Shown: positions 16,819 to 24,627 of the stretch, piece after piece | Numbering within the stretch: position 1 is the first letter of the stretch | Layout of the letters: each line of letters opens with the position of its first letter | Assembly: GCF_008364845.1 (NCBI RefSeq) | Contig: NZ_VTTP01000001.1 | Coordinates: 457,594-521,593, forward strand | Source: Actinotalea subterranea | GTDB lineage: Bacteria; Actinomycetota; Actinomycetes; Actinomycetales; Cellulomonadaceae | Direction of reading: 5' to 3' | DNA length: 64,000 nucleotides | Program-made: the position numbers and the translations under genes | Notes under the pieces: generated by a model | Databases searched by the model: none | Told to the model about the DNA's origin: nothing | Seen by the model: only the letters and a program-made list of their open reading frames with translations

Positions 16819-18960
16819 GTGCCGTCAGTGCCCGCAGGGTCAGCAGCGCCGGAAGGCCCCACCGAGCCGGGACCGCCCGCCGGCCCGGCGGCGCCCGCGC
16901 GCACGGCGGTGGTCGTCGTGAGCTACGGCTCCGCCGACCTGCTCGAGCGGCACCTCGCGCGCACGTCGTCGGGCACCGGGGCCACCGTGGTCGTCGTCGA
17001 CAACTTCTCGACCCACGCCGAGCGCGCCGCCGTGACCCGCGTCTGCGAGCGGCACGGCTGGCACCTCGTCGCGCGTGAGGCCAACGACGGGTTCGGGGCG
17101 GGCGTCAACGCCGGCGCCGAGCGCGCGCGTGCCCTCGGCTGCGACGTGCTCGTGCTCCTCAACCCGGACCTGGCCGCCGCGGGTGCCGTCGTGGACGCCC
17201 TGGCCGACGCGGTGCGTGAGGACCCGCGCGCGCTCGTCGCGCCGGCGATCGACCGGGAGGACGGGACGCCCTGGTCACGCGGCGGGCTCCTGGACGTGGC
17301 GACGGGGCGCACCCGCACGCGCGGCGTCGCACCCGAGCGCGCCGAGTGGCTCAGCGGCGCGTGCCTCGCGGTGCACCTGAGCCTGTGGGACGACGTCGGC
17401 GGGTTCGACGAGGACTACTTCCTCTACTGGGAGGACGTCGACCTGTCGTGGCGGGTGCGCGGCGCGGGCGGTCACCTGGTCGTCCGGACCGACCTGACCG
17501 CGACGCACAGCGTCGGCGGCACGCAGCGCACGGCCGACCCGCGCCGCAAGTCGGGCACGTACTACGCCGAGAACTGCCGCGGCAGGCTGCTGTTCGCGGC
17601 GAAGCACCTCGACCCCGCCGGCGTGCGGCGGTGGCGCGTCACCGCGCCGGGCTACGCACGCGACGTCGTCCTGCGCGGGGGCCGGCGCCAGCTGCTGCGC
17701 TCCCCCGCACCGCTCGCGGCCGTGCTGCGCGGCACGCTCGCGGGGCTGTCGGCGACACGACGGGCCCAGCGGGCGGGGCGGCCGGCATCCGGCGGCGCGG
17801 GGCGCTCCGCCACCAGGCACCTGCTGGTCGCCCACCCGTCCCCCGACGTCTACGGGTCCGACCGTCAGCTCCTCGAGACGGTCGAGGCGGCCGTCGCGGC
17901 GGGGTGGTCCGTCGAGGTCGCGCTGCCCGGGCCGGGGCCGCTCGTCCCGCTGCTGCGCGAGCGCGGGGCGCGTGTCAGGCGCGTACGGATGCCCGTGCTG
18001 CGCAAGGCACTGCTCCACCCGCGCCGGCTGCCCGGGTTCGCCGTCGACTCCGTGACCGCGACGCTGCGGCTCACGCGGCTGCTGCGCCGCGAGCGGCCGG
18101 ACGTGCTGTACGTCAACACGATCACGATCCCGACGTGGCTCGTCGCCGCGCGCCTGGCAGGGGTCCCGCGGCTGTGCCACGTGCACGAGGCGGAGGAGCA
18201 CCACCGCCTGGTCACCGCGGGCCTCCTCGCACCCTTGGCGCTCGCCGACCTCGTCGTCGCGAACAGCGCGGCCGCCCGGGACGTCGTGGCGTCGGCCCTG
18301 CCTCGCGTCGGCGGCGCGGTGCGCGTGGTCCACAACGGGGTGCCCGGGCCGGCCACGGAGCCCGCACCTGCGCAGCACGACCGGGCGGAACCGTGGCGAC
18401 TGGTCGTCGTCGGGCGGCTCTCGCCCCGCAAGGGCATCGACGTCGCGCTCGACGCGGTCGACGCACTGGTCCTCGCCGGCTACGACGTCACGCTGGACGT
18501 GTGCGGGACGGTCTTCCCGGGCTACGAGTGGTACGAGCGCGAGCTCCGCGACGCCGCCACCGGGCGACCGCGTCTGATCGGCCGCGTGCAGCTGCTCGGC
18601 TACGTCCACCCGACGTGGCCCCACCTCGCGGCCGCGGACGTGGTGCTCGTCCCGTCCCGATCGGAGCCCTTCGGCAACACCGCCGTGGAGGGGATGCTGG
18701 CGCGGCGCCCCGTGGTCGCCTCACGCGCGCAGGGCCTGGCCGAGGTCGTGCACGACGGTCGCACGGGCCTCCTCGTCGCTCCCGGTGACGCCACGGCGCT
18801 CGCGGGCGCGGTGCGGCGCCTCCTCGACGACGCGGGGCTGCGCCAGGGCCTCGCCGACGCGGCACGCACCGAGGCGCTCGCCCGGTTCTCGACCGGCCGG
18901 TACGCCGCCGACGTCGTGCGCGCGCTCGAGGAGGTCCGCGCAGGCATGGCGCGCGGCTGA
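16819..18960 (+). CDS. Bifunctional GT2-GT4 glycosyltransferase fusion
   Basis: A 713-residue cytoplasmic protein with two glycosyltransferase domains. GTG 16819 lies 5 nt after GGAGG. Residues 1-28 are Pro/Ala-rich. The GT-A domain (about 29-300) is rhamnosyltransferase-like GT2: VVVVSYGS, NPDLAAAG in place of DxD, and FLYWEDVDLSWR. The GT-B domain (about 335-713) is GT4: VVVGRLSPRKGIDVALDAV and PSRSEPFGNTAVEGMLARR, with the expected donor-site E-x7-E. The fusion would add two successive sugars. It is divergent from the GT4-acyltransferase operon and is followed by a GC-rich repeat-like stretch. Confidence 0.9.
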   Translation: MPSVPAGSAAPEGPTEPGPPAGPAAPARTAVVVVSYGSADLLERHLARTSSGTGATVVVVDNFSTHAERAAVTRVCERHGWHLVAREANDGFGAGVNAGAERARALGCDVLVLLNPDLAAAGAVVDALADAVREDPRALVAPAIDREDGTPWSRGGLLDVATGRTRTRGVAPERAEWLSGACLAVHLSLWDDVGGFDEDYFLYWEDVDLSWRVRGAGGHLVVRTDLTATHSVGGTQRTADPRRKSGTYYAENCRGRLLFAAKHLDPAGVRRWRVTAPGYARDVVLRGGRRQLLRSPAPLAAVLRGTLAGLSATRRAQRAGRPASGGAGRSATRHLLVAHPSPDVYGSDRQLLETVEAAVAAGWSVEVALPGPGPLVPLLRERGARVRRVRMPVLRKALLHPRRLPGFAVDSVTATLRLTRLLRRERPDVLYVNTITIPTWLVAARLAGVPRLCHVHEAEEHHRLVTAGLLAPLALADLVVANSAAARDVVASALPRVGGAVRVVHNGVPGPATEPAPAQHDRAEPWRLVVVGRLSPRKGIDVALDAVDALVLAGYDVTLDVCGTVFPGYEWYERELRDAATGRPRLIGRVQLLGYVHPTWPHLAAADVVLVPSRSEPFGNTAVEGMLARRPVVASRAQGLAEVVHDGRTGLLVAPGDATALAGAVRRLLDDAGLRQGLADAARTEALARFSTGRYAADVVRALEEVRAGMARG

Positions 18961-18961
18961 C

Positions 18962-19035
18962 GTCGCCCGCCGGCGCCCGCCGGCGTCCGGCGTCGCCCGG
19001 CGGAGCCCGGCGGAGCCCGACGGACCCTCGACGGG
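18962..19035 (+). repeat. Short GC-rich imperfect repeats after the GT2-GT4 gene
   Basis: Imperfect direct repeats of about 10 bp (CGCCCGCCGG twice, then CCCGGCGGAG twice) start 2 nt after the stop. They can fold into GC hairpins and may help termination. Confidence 0.35.
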
Positions 19036-19040
19036 CCAAG

Positions 19041-19085
19041 TTCACCCGGTGGGCCGATCACAGCCCCGTCCGTTTTGGATAGATT
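19041..19085 (+). promoter_or_regulatory. Shared EPS-type promoter, pyruvyltransferase-flippase operon
   Basis: TTCACCCG (19041-19048), GTCCGTTTTG (from 19068) and TAGATT (19080-19085). The spacing from GTCCG to the -10 is 12 instead of 14 nt. It is the only plus-strand example. Confidence 0.5.
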
Positions 19086-19195
19086 CATCCTGGTCATGGT
19101 GGGTGCCACGGGGCGCGCACGGGCCTGACGGAATCGATGACGGTCCGACGTCCGCCGGACCCGGCGGCCGGCGCGGCCCGCACGCGGGGAGCGAG

Positions 19196-20269
19196 ATGCG
19201 AGCACTGGTCGCCTGGGCCGACGACACCTCGACCAACCTCGGGGTGCGTGCGCTCGCGCAGGGGACCGCCGCCCTCGTCGGGCGCACCTTCCCGGGGGCC
19301 GCCGTCGACTTCCAGAACTTCGGCAAGGGCGCGGCGCCCATGCGCGTCGGTCGCGTCCGGAGCCTGGCCCGCGAGCGCGTGACGGGGCGGGCCGGCCTGC
19401 TCGAGTGGCTGCGCGGCTACGACATGGTGCTCGACACGCGCTCGGGAGACAGCTTCGCCGACATCTACGGGCTGCGGCGGCTCGCCCGCATGACGGCCTT
19501 CGCGGAGCTCGCCACCGAGGCGGGGGTTCCCGTGGTCCTCGCCCCGCAGACCATCGGCCCGTTCTCCTCCCGCCGGGGTCGCGCGCTCGCCCGCTGGACG
19601 CTCCGGCGCGCGACGACGGTCCTGGCGCGGGACGGCGAGAGCGCGCGGTGCGCGCAGGGGCTCGGCCGGCCGGTCGACGCCCTGACCACGGACGTCGTCT
19701 TCGCCCTGCCGGTGCCCGAGGTCGAGCGGACGCGCGACGTCGTGCTCAACGTGTCGGGGCTGCTGTGGCGGCCGAGCCCGCACGTCGACGCGGCCGCGTA
19801 CCGGCGCACCGTCGAGGACCTGCTCGGTGCGCTCGCGGCCGCCGACCGGCGCGTGACGCTGCTCGCGCACGTGCTCGACTCGCCCCTGCCGGACAACGAC
19901 GTGCCCGTCGTCCGGGCGCTCGCGCAGGCCCACGAGGGTGTCGAGCTCGTGGTGCCGGCGGACCTGGCCGAGGTGCGCGAGGTGGTCGCGTCGGCCCGGG
20001 TCGTCGTCGGCTCCCGCATGCACGCGTGCCTCAACGCGCTGTCGGTCGGCACGCCCGCCGTGCCCCTGGCGTACTCGCGCAAGTTCGGCCCGCTGCTCGC
20101 GGACCTGCGCTGGGACCGCGTCGTCGACCTCCGCACCGCGCAGGACCCGGTCGGGGACGTCATGGCCCACCTCGGGAGCGACGACCTCGACGACGACGCC
20201 GCGCGGTCCCTCGAGATCGCCCGGGCGGCGCTCGCCCCCGCGGTGGCCGCACTGAGGGCGCTCGGATGA
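19196..20269 (+). CDS. Polysaccharide pyruvyl transferase family protein
   Basis: A 357-residue cytoplasmic protein with the two-lobed layout of the family. An N-terminal ADDTSTNLGVRAL segment is followed by VVLAPQTIGPFSS (about 105-118) and by VVGSRMHACLNALSVGTP (about 272-289), the conserved donor-binding RMH motif. It probably transfers pyruvate from phosphoenolpyruvate to make a ketal on an EPS sugar, which gives the polymer negative charge. Start ATG 19196 has GGGGAG 4-5 nt upstream. The stop overlaps the flippase start (ATGA), so the two are co-translated. Confidence 0.85.
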   Translation: MRALVAWADDTSTNLGVRALAQGTAALVGRTFPGAAVDFQNFGKGAAPMRVGRVRSLARERVTGRAGLLEWLRGYDMVLDTRSGDSFADIYGLRRLARMTAFAELATEAGVPVVLAPQTIGPFSSRRGRALARWTLRRATTVLARDGESARCAQGLGRPVDALTTDVVFALPVPEVERTRDVVLNVSGLLWRPSPHVDAAAYRRTVEDLLGALAAADRRVTLLAHVLDSPLPDNDVPVVRALAQAHEGVELVVPADLAEVREVVASARVVVGSRMHACLNALSVGTPAVPLAYSRKFGPLLADLRWDRVVDLRTAQDPVGDVMAHLGSDDLDDDAARSLEIARAALAPAVAALRALG

Positions 20270-21870
20270 CCACGCCGTCGTCCGTCGGACCGACGGCAGG
20301 GCCGGGCGGTGCGCCTGAGGCCGCACCGGGCGGGGCACCGGGCGGGGCGCCGGGCGATCCGACCTCGGCCCCCCTCGGCGCGCGCGCGGCACGCGGCGCG
20401 GTCGTGACGATCGGCGGCCAGGCGATCCGCATGGTCGTCCAGGTCGTGAGCGTGGTGCTGCTGGCGCGGATGCTCTCTCCGCACGACTACGGCCTGGTCG
20501 CGATGGTGCTGGCGGTGGTCGGCATCGGGGAGATCTTCCGCGACTTCGGCCTGTCGTCGGCGGCGATCCAGGCGAAGACGCTCTCCCGCGCGCAGCGCGA
20601 CAACCTGTTCTGGCTGAACTCCGGGATGGGGCTGCTGCTGTCCGTCCTCGCGTTCGCGGCGGCCGGGCCCCTGGCGACCCTCTACGGGGAGCCGGAGCTG
20701 GTGCCCGTCGCACGCGCCCTCGCCGTGACGTTCCTGCTCAGCGGCCTCGCGACGCAGTACCGCGCGGACCTGAACCGGCACCTGCGGTTCGCGCTGCTCG
20801 CGGCGGTCGACGTCGCGGCGCCGGTGGTCGGCCTCGCGGTCGCGCTCACCTTCGCGCTCCTGGACGCGGGGTACTGGGCGCTCGTGGCCCAGCAGGTGTC
20901 GGTCGCGCTGACCCTGCTCGTCGGCGCCGCGATCGCCGCGCGCTGGGTCCCGCGGCTGCCGCGGCGGGACGCCGACATGCGCGGCCTCCTGCGGTTCGGC
21001 TGGAACCTCCTGGCGACGCAGGTCATCGGCTACGCCGGCAACAACGTGGACTCCCTGGTGATCGGCCTGCGCTTCGGGGCGGGGCCGCTCGGCCTGTACA
21101 ACCGGGCGTTCCACCTCCTCATGACCCCGCTCTCCCAGCTCCGCTCGCCCACGACGACGGTGGCCCTGCCGGTGCTCTCCCGCCTGCGCGAGGAGCCGGC
21201 GCGCTTCGACGAGTTCGTGCGGCGCGGGCAGCTCGCGCTCGGCTACACGCTGGTCGTGGGGCTCGGCCTGGTCGTGGCCGGCGCCGACCCCCTGACCGAC
21301 GTGCTGCTGGGCTCGCAGTGGACCGAGGTCGCCCCGGTGATCAGACTGCTCGCGGTCGCGGGCGTGTTCCAGACGCTCGCGTACGTGGGCTACTGGGTCT
21401 ACCTGGCGTGCGGCCTGACGGACGTCCTCCTGCGCTACACGATGGTGTCCGTCGCGCTCAAGGTCGCGTGCATCGTCGTCGGCAGCCAGTGGGGCATCGT
21501 CGGCGCGGCAGCCGGGTACGCGCTCGCCCCCGCCCTGTCGTGGCCGCTCTCCCTGTGGTGGCTCTCGCGGCACACGCGGTTCCCGCTGCGGACGCTGCTC
21601 CTCGGCGCCGGCCGGGTGCTCACGCTCGTCGCGCTCGCGTCCGGCGCGGGGTGGCTCACGGCGCACCTCGTGGGCTCGGGGGTCGCCGCCCTCGACCTCC
21701 TGGTGACCGTCGGGGCAGCCGGCGTCGTGCACGTCGCGGCATGGCTCACGGTGCCCTCCGTCCGGCGGGACGTGCACGACGTCGCGCTCGTCGCACGGCT
21801 GGCCCGTCACCGGCCGACCGGGGTCACCAATGCCGCACAACGGGACACTCCGGACGAAGATCGATCGTGA
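20266..21870 (+). CDS. Lipopolysaccharide/EPS flippase (Wzx, MOP superfamily)
   Basis: A 534-residue polytopic membrane protein. A ~40-residue Gly/Pro/Ala-rich N-terminus precedes about twelve hydrophobic segments typical of the WzxC/MOP flippase family. LARMLSPHDYGLVAMVLAV (about 65-83) and RFGWNLLATQVIGYAGNNVD (about 242-261) are family-like. It would move the lipid-linked repeat unit across the membrane. ATG 20266 overlaps the TGA of the pyruvyltransferase gene. The next gene, which starts the beta-helix trio, has its own promoter region. Confidence 0.9.
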   Translation: MTTPSSVGPTAGPGGAPEAAPGGAPGGAPGDPTSAPLGARAARGAVVTIGGQAIRMVVQVVSVVLLARMLSPHDYGLVAMVLAVVGIGEIFRDFGLSSAAIQAKTLSRAQRDNLFWLNSGMGLLLSVLAFAAAGPLATLYGEPELVPVARALAVTFLLSGLATQYRADLNRHLRFALLAAVDVAAPVVGLAVALTFALLDAGYWALVAQQVSVALTLLVGAAIAARWVPRLPRRDADMRGLLRFGWNLLATQVIGYAGNNVDSLVIGLRFGAGPLGLYNRAFHLLMTPLSQLRSPTTTVALPVLSRLREEPARFDEFVRRGQLALGYTLVVGLGLVVAGADPLTDVLLGSQWTEVAPVIRLLAVAGVFQTLAYVGYWVYLACGLTDVLLRYTMVSVALKVACIVVGSQWGIVGAAAGYALAPALSWPLSLWWLSRHTRFPLRTLLLGAGRVLTLVALASGAGWLTAHLVGSGVAALDLLVTVGAAGVVHVAAWLTVPSVRRDVHDVALVARLARHRPTGVTNAAQRDTPDEDRS

Positions 21871-21886
21871 TGTGACATATGTCACA
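21871..21886 (+). promoter_or_regulatory. Perfect CRP/GlxR-type palindrome
   Basis: TGTGACATATGTCACA matches both the CRP consensus TGTGA-N6-TCACA and the actinobacterial form with TA at the centre. Its centre lies about 61 nt before the predicted start site of the gene at 21940, the class I activator distance. It follows the flippase stop by one base. The adjacent CACCCG-AA-CGGGTG (21885-21898) is a second, overlapping inverted repeat. Confidence 0.75.
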
Positions 21887-21925
21887 CCCGAACGGGTGAC
21901 TGTACGGGTTGCCATGCGGTGCACC

Positions 21926-21931
21926 TAGGCT
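21926..21931 (+). promoter_or_regulatory. -10 box for leaderless transcription of the first beta-helix gene
   Basis: TAGGCT ends 8 nt before ATG 21940, and there is no Shine-Dalgarno sequence in the pyrimidine-rich gap. This fits a leaderless mRNA. Confidence 0.5.
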
Positions 21932-21939
21932 CTCCCCCC

Positions 21940-24261
21940 ATGAGGAGACCGACCCCGGCCCCGGCCGCCGCGACCGCACGGACGAGCACTCCCCGCCGCA
22001 GGCACCTGACCACGGGCAGCGCCCCCGGCCGCCCTCCGGCCCGGCACGCCGTCGCGCGTCGCAGCCGCCGCGCCGTCCCCACCCTCCCCGCGGCCCTCGC
22101 GACCGCCGCACTCGTCCTCTTCGGCATGCCGGCCGCGGCGAGCGCCACCCCCCTCGCGCACGACGCGTACCGCCCGACCGCCCCGGAGCGGGTCCTCGCG
22201 GGGACCGCGCTCGCAGCCGGTGAGGTCGTCGAGGTCGCCGTCCCGCACGCGCCCGCAGGCGCTGTCGCGGTGACCCTCCAGGTGACCGGGGCCCGCGCCG
22301 GCGGGAAGGCGTCGCTCGAGGTGTGCGAGGCCGCCGACGTCAGGTGCGAGAGCGGGACACCCGTGGCGGTGAACGCCGACGAGGCGTCCTCGCAGACCGT
22401 GCAGGTCGCCCTCGCACGCGCCGACGGCACCACCGACCCGACCGTGCGCCTGCGCGCGGACCGCGCCCTGACGGCCTTCGTCGACCTGCACGGCTTCGTC
22501 GTCGCCGAGGGCACGGCGGCCGCGCCCGGCGACGGCGTCTTCGTCGCGGGCCCCACGACGCCGGGCGCACGCGACCTCTCCCTCGCGGACCGCACCACGA
22601 CCACCGTGACCCTGCCCGACGCGCCCGACGCGGCCACGGCCGCCGTCGTCACGCTCACCGCGACGGACAGCGGCGGCTCGGGGTACGTCGCGGCGTGCCC
22701 GGCCGGCCAGGTGCTGCAGGACTGCGCCCGGACGTCCGTGCTCAACACCGTCGCGGGCCGTACGCGCCAGGCCACGGTGACGGTGCAGCTGGGCGGGGAG
22801 GCACGCGACTCCCTCACGCTGCACCATCGCGGGAGCGGCACCCTCGTCGACGTCGACGTCCAGGGCTACTACGTCGAGACGGCGTCAGCCGCCGAGGGCG
22901 GGATCCTGCGCCCGGGCGGCGACGTCGTGACCGCCCAGGTCCTCCCACCGCACGGTGCGGTGAGCGTGCGCGTCCCGTCCGTCCCGAAGGACGCGACGGC
23001 CGTCGCCCTGCGCCTGCGCGGCTCGGGAGCCTGGCGCGAGACCGCCGTGACCGTGTGCCCCGGTGCCGACACCTCCGCGTGCCAGGACGCCCCCGCGCTC
23101 GTCGCAGGCCCCGGCGGACCGGACCACAACGTGGTCTACCTGCCCGTCACTGCCGCCGACGCCACGCTGACGCTCGCGAGCTCCAGGGCGAGCGTGCGGC
23201 TCACGGTCGAGACCCTCGGGTTCGTCCGGCCCGACGGCGGCGACATCGGCACCACGCCTCCCGCCGGCGCAGGCCCGGGCGAAGGCACCCCGCAGCCCGC
23301 CCCCGGACCCACCCCGGCCCCGGCCCCCACACCCGCTCCCACGCCGGAGCCGACCCCCGCGCCCGTCCCGGAGCCGACCCCGACGCCCGCGCCGACCCCC
23401 ACACCGGCGCCCGCCCCTGCACCCGCTCCGGCTCCGGCGCCGGTGCCGGTGCCCGCGCCCTCGCCGGAGACGCCCGCACCAGCCGGCCGCCCCGGCCCGG
23501 GCAGCACGGGCGTGCCCGCGGGGACCGCGCTGACGGTCCACGAAGGCGACCTGACGATCACCGAGCCAGGCACGGTCATCGACGGCCTGGACATCCGCGG
23601 GTTCGTGCGCGTCAAGGCGCCGGACGTGACCATCCGTCGCTCGATCATCCGCGGGGCGCCCGTCACGAGCTACATGTCGCTCGTGCAGAACTCGGACCCC
23701 GCCAACCACCTGACGATCGAGGACTCCGAGCTCGTGGCGGCGCACCCGTCACCGTTCATCGACGGCATCGTCGGCAAGAACTTCACGCTGCGCCGGGTCA
23801 ACATCCACGGCGTGGTCGACCAGGTCAAGATCACCGGTGACGACGTCACGGTCGAGGACTCGTGGCTCCACGACAACCTGCACTACCTCAAGGACCCGAA
23901 CTACAACAACACACCCACGCACGACGACAACGTCCAGGTGCAGATCGGACGCCGCATCACCCTGCGCAACAACACCATGGAGGACTCGCACAACGCGGCC
24001 CTCCAGGTCACGCAGGACCGCGGCGACGTCGGCGAGCTCACCGTGGCCGGCAACTACGTGGACGGCGGCGCCTGCTCGATCAACGTGGCCGAGAAGTCGT
24101 ACGGGCCGCTGTCAGGCCTGCGGGTGACCGACAACGTCTTCGGGACGTCCCGGCGGGTGGCGGGCTGCGCCATCCTCCTGCCGAGCGGCACGGCCGCGAA
24201 GGCAACCGTCAGCGGGAACACGTTCGTCGACGGCCTCGTGGCGAACATCTCCCGCGGCTGA
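21940..24261 (+). CDS. Secreted right-handed beta-helix protein 1 with three beta-rich N-terminal units
   Basis: A 773-residue exported protein. The long N-region contains RRSRR before a hydrophobic stretch ending AAASA (about 65), possibly a Tat or extended Sec signal. Three ~120-residue beta-rich units follow (about 70-430), each with paired cysteines (EVCEAADVRC, AACPAGQVLQDC, TVCPGADTSAC) and each ending in a (L/V)xGFV-like or VQGYYV strand. A Pro/Thr/Ala linker (about 438-522) joins them to a ~250-residue beta-helix domain (522-773) with THDDNVQ and GIVGKNFTLR. The same domain ends the next two genes. It might be an EPS lyase or epimerase, or a structural matrix protein; no known catalytic triad is evident. 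I infer control by CRP from the palindrome upstream. Confidence 0.8.
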   Translation: MRRPTPAPAAATARTSTPRRRHLTTGSAPGRPPARHAVARRSRRAVPTLPAALATAALVLFGMPAAASATPLAHDAYRPTAPERVLAGTALAAGEVVEVAVPHAPAGAVAVTLQVTGARAGGKASLEVCEAADVRCESGTPVAVNADEASSQTVQVALARADGTTDPTVRLRADRALTAFVDLHGFVVAEGTAAAPGDGVFVAGPTTPGARDLSLADRTTTTVTLPDAPDAATAAVVTLTATDSGGSGYVAACPAGQVLQDCARTSVLNTVAGRTRQATVTVQLGGEARDSLTLHHRGSGTLVDVDVQGYYVETASAAEGGILRPGGDVVTAQVLPPHGAVSVRVPSVPKDATAVALRLRGSGAWRETAVTVCPGADTSACQDAPALVAGPGGPDHNVVYLPVTAADATLTLASSRASVRLTVETLGFVRPDGGDIGTTPPAGAGPGEGTPQPAPGPTPAPAPTPAPTPEPTPAPVPEPTPTPAPTPTPAPAPAPAPAPAPVPVPAPSPETPAPAGRPGPGSTGVPAGTALTVHEGDLTITEPGTVIDGLDIRGFVRVKAPDVTIRRSIIRGAPVTSYMSLVQNSDPANHLTIEDSELVAAHPSPFIDGIVGKNFTLRRVNIHGVVDQVKITGDDVTVEDSWLHDNLHYLKDPNYNNTPTHDDNVQVQIGRRITLRNNTMEDSHNAALQVTQDRGDVGELTVAGNYVDGGACSINVAEKSYGPLSGLRVTDNVFGTSRRVAGCAILLPSGTAAKATVSGNTFVDGLVANISRG

Positions 24262-24263
24262 GA

Positions 24264-24292
24264 TTCACCCGGGACTCAACCCGTTCGGGTGA
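24264..24292. promoter_or_regulatory. TTCACCCG box plus ACCCG-TT-CGGGT inverted repeat
   Basis: ATTCACCCG (24264-24272) is followed by the 12-bp near-palindrome ACCCGTTCGGGT (24279-24290). Another GAACGGGTGAAT lies at 24421-24432 and GTCCGTTTG at 24455. These repeat the boxes seen at other EPS promoters, but no -10 is appended here. The hairpin could also act as a weak terminator for the gene ending at 24261. Confidence 0.35.
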
Positions 24293-24479
24293 TCATGACT
24301 CGGCCGTTCGTGTCGGGCCGTGCGCCCCCGGCCCGAGGCCGTCGCGCGAACCGGACCGCACGCGCACAAACGCGTACGGAGCGGGTCGAACGCCGCGCCT
24401 CGGGCCGCGAGGACTACGGCGAACGGGTGAATGCCCCGGCGCTAAGCACACTTTGTCCGTTTGCGCCCGTTCCCACGAC

Positions 24480-24495
24480 TGTGACCTGAGTCACG
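24480..24495 (+). promoter_or_regulatory. Near-perfect CRP-type site
   Basis: TGTGACCTGAGTCACG matches TGTGA-N6-TCACA at nine of ten conserved positions. The centre is about 48 nt upstream of the predicted transcription start of the riboswitch-controlled gene, close to class II spacing. Confidence 0.55.
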
Positions 24496-24498
24496 TCC

Positions 24499-24529
24499 TA
24501 GACAGCGCGCGTCGGAGCGCGCCTAGTAT
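24499..24529 (+). promoter_or_regulatory. Promoter of the riboswitch-controlled beta-helix gene
   Basis: TAGACA (24499-24504, resembling TTGACA) and TAGTAT (24524-24529) are separated by 19 nt. Transcription would start near 24535, right at the 5' side of the riboswitch. Confidence 0.5.
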
Positions 24530-24533
24530 CACG

Positions 24534-24618
24534 CCGTCAGCGAGAAGAGCAAACCTGTCGCAAGGCAGGGGCGCAAAGCCATGGGACCCACGTGGTCAGC
24601 CAGGCTGCCGAACGACGG
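24534..24618 (+). ncRNA. Cyclic di-GMP-I (GEMM) riboswitch
   Basis: The conserved core is present: GCAAACC (24549-24555), a 6-bp P1b stem capped by a GCAA tetraloop, then GCGCAAAGCC (24571-24580). A second hairpin built on GGACC/GGTC follows, ending in AGCCAGGCTGCCG (24598-24610), which resembles the tetraloop-receptor arm. The closing P1 helix pairs CCGTC (24534-24538) with GACGG (24614-24618). Its 3' strand takes in the first bases of the GGAG ribosome site (24617-24620) for GTG 24628. Ligand binding normally stabilises P1, so c-di-GMP would be expected to reduce translation. The direction of control is an inference. Confidence 0.85.
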
Positions 24619-24627
24619 AGACCCCCC

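Noticed and set aside
21871-21939. Possible second c-di-GMP riboswitch before beta-helix gene 1
   Set aside because: The predicted transcript starts at or just before the ATG, leaving no room for an aptamer, and no GCAAAGCC core occurs.
24592-24627. Earlier GTG start for the DUF4214 gene
   Set aside because: It lies inside the riboswitch fold and lacks a ribosome site. GTG 24628 has GGAG at 7 nt and begins a proper signal peptide.
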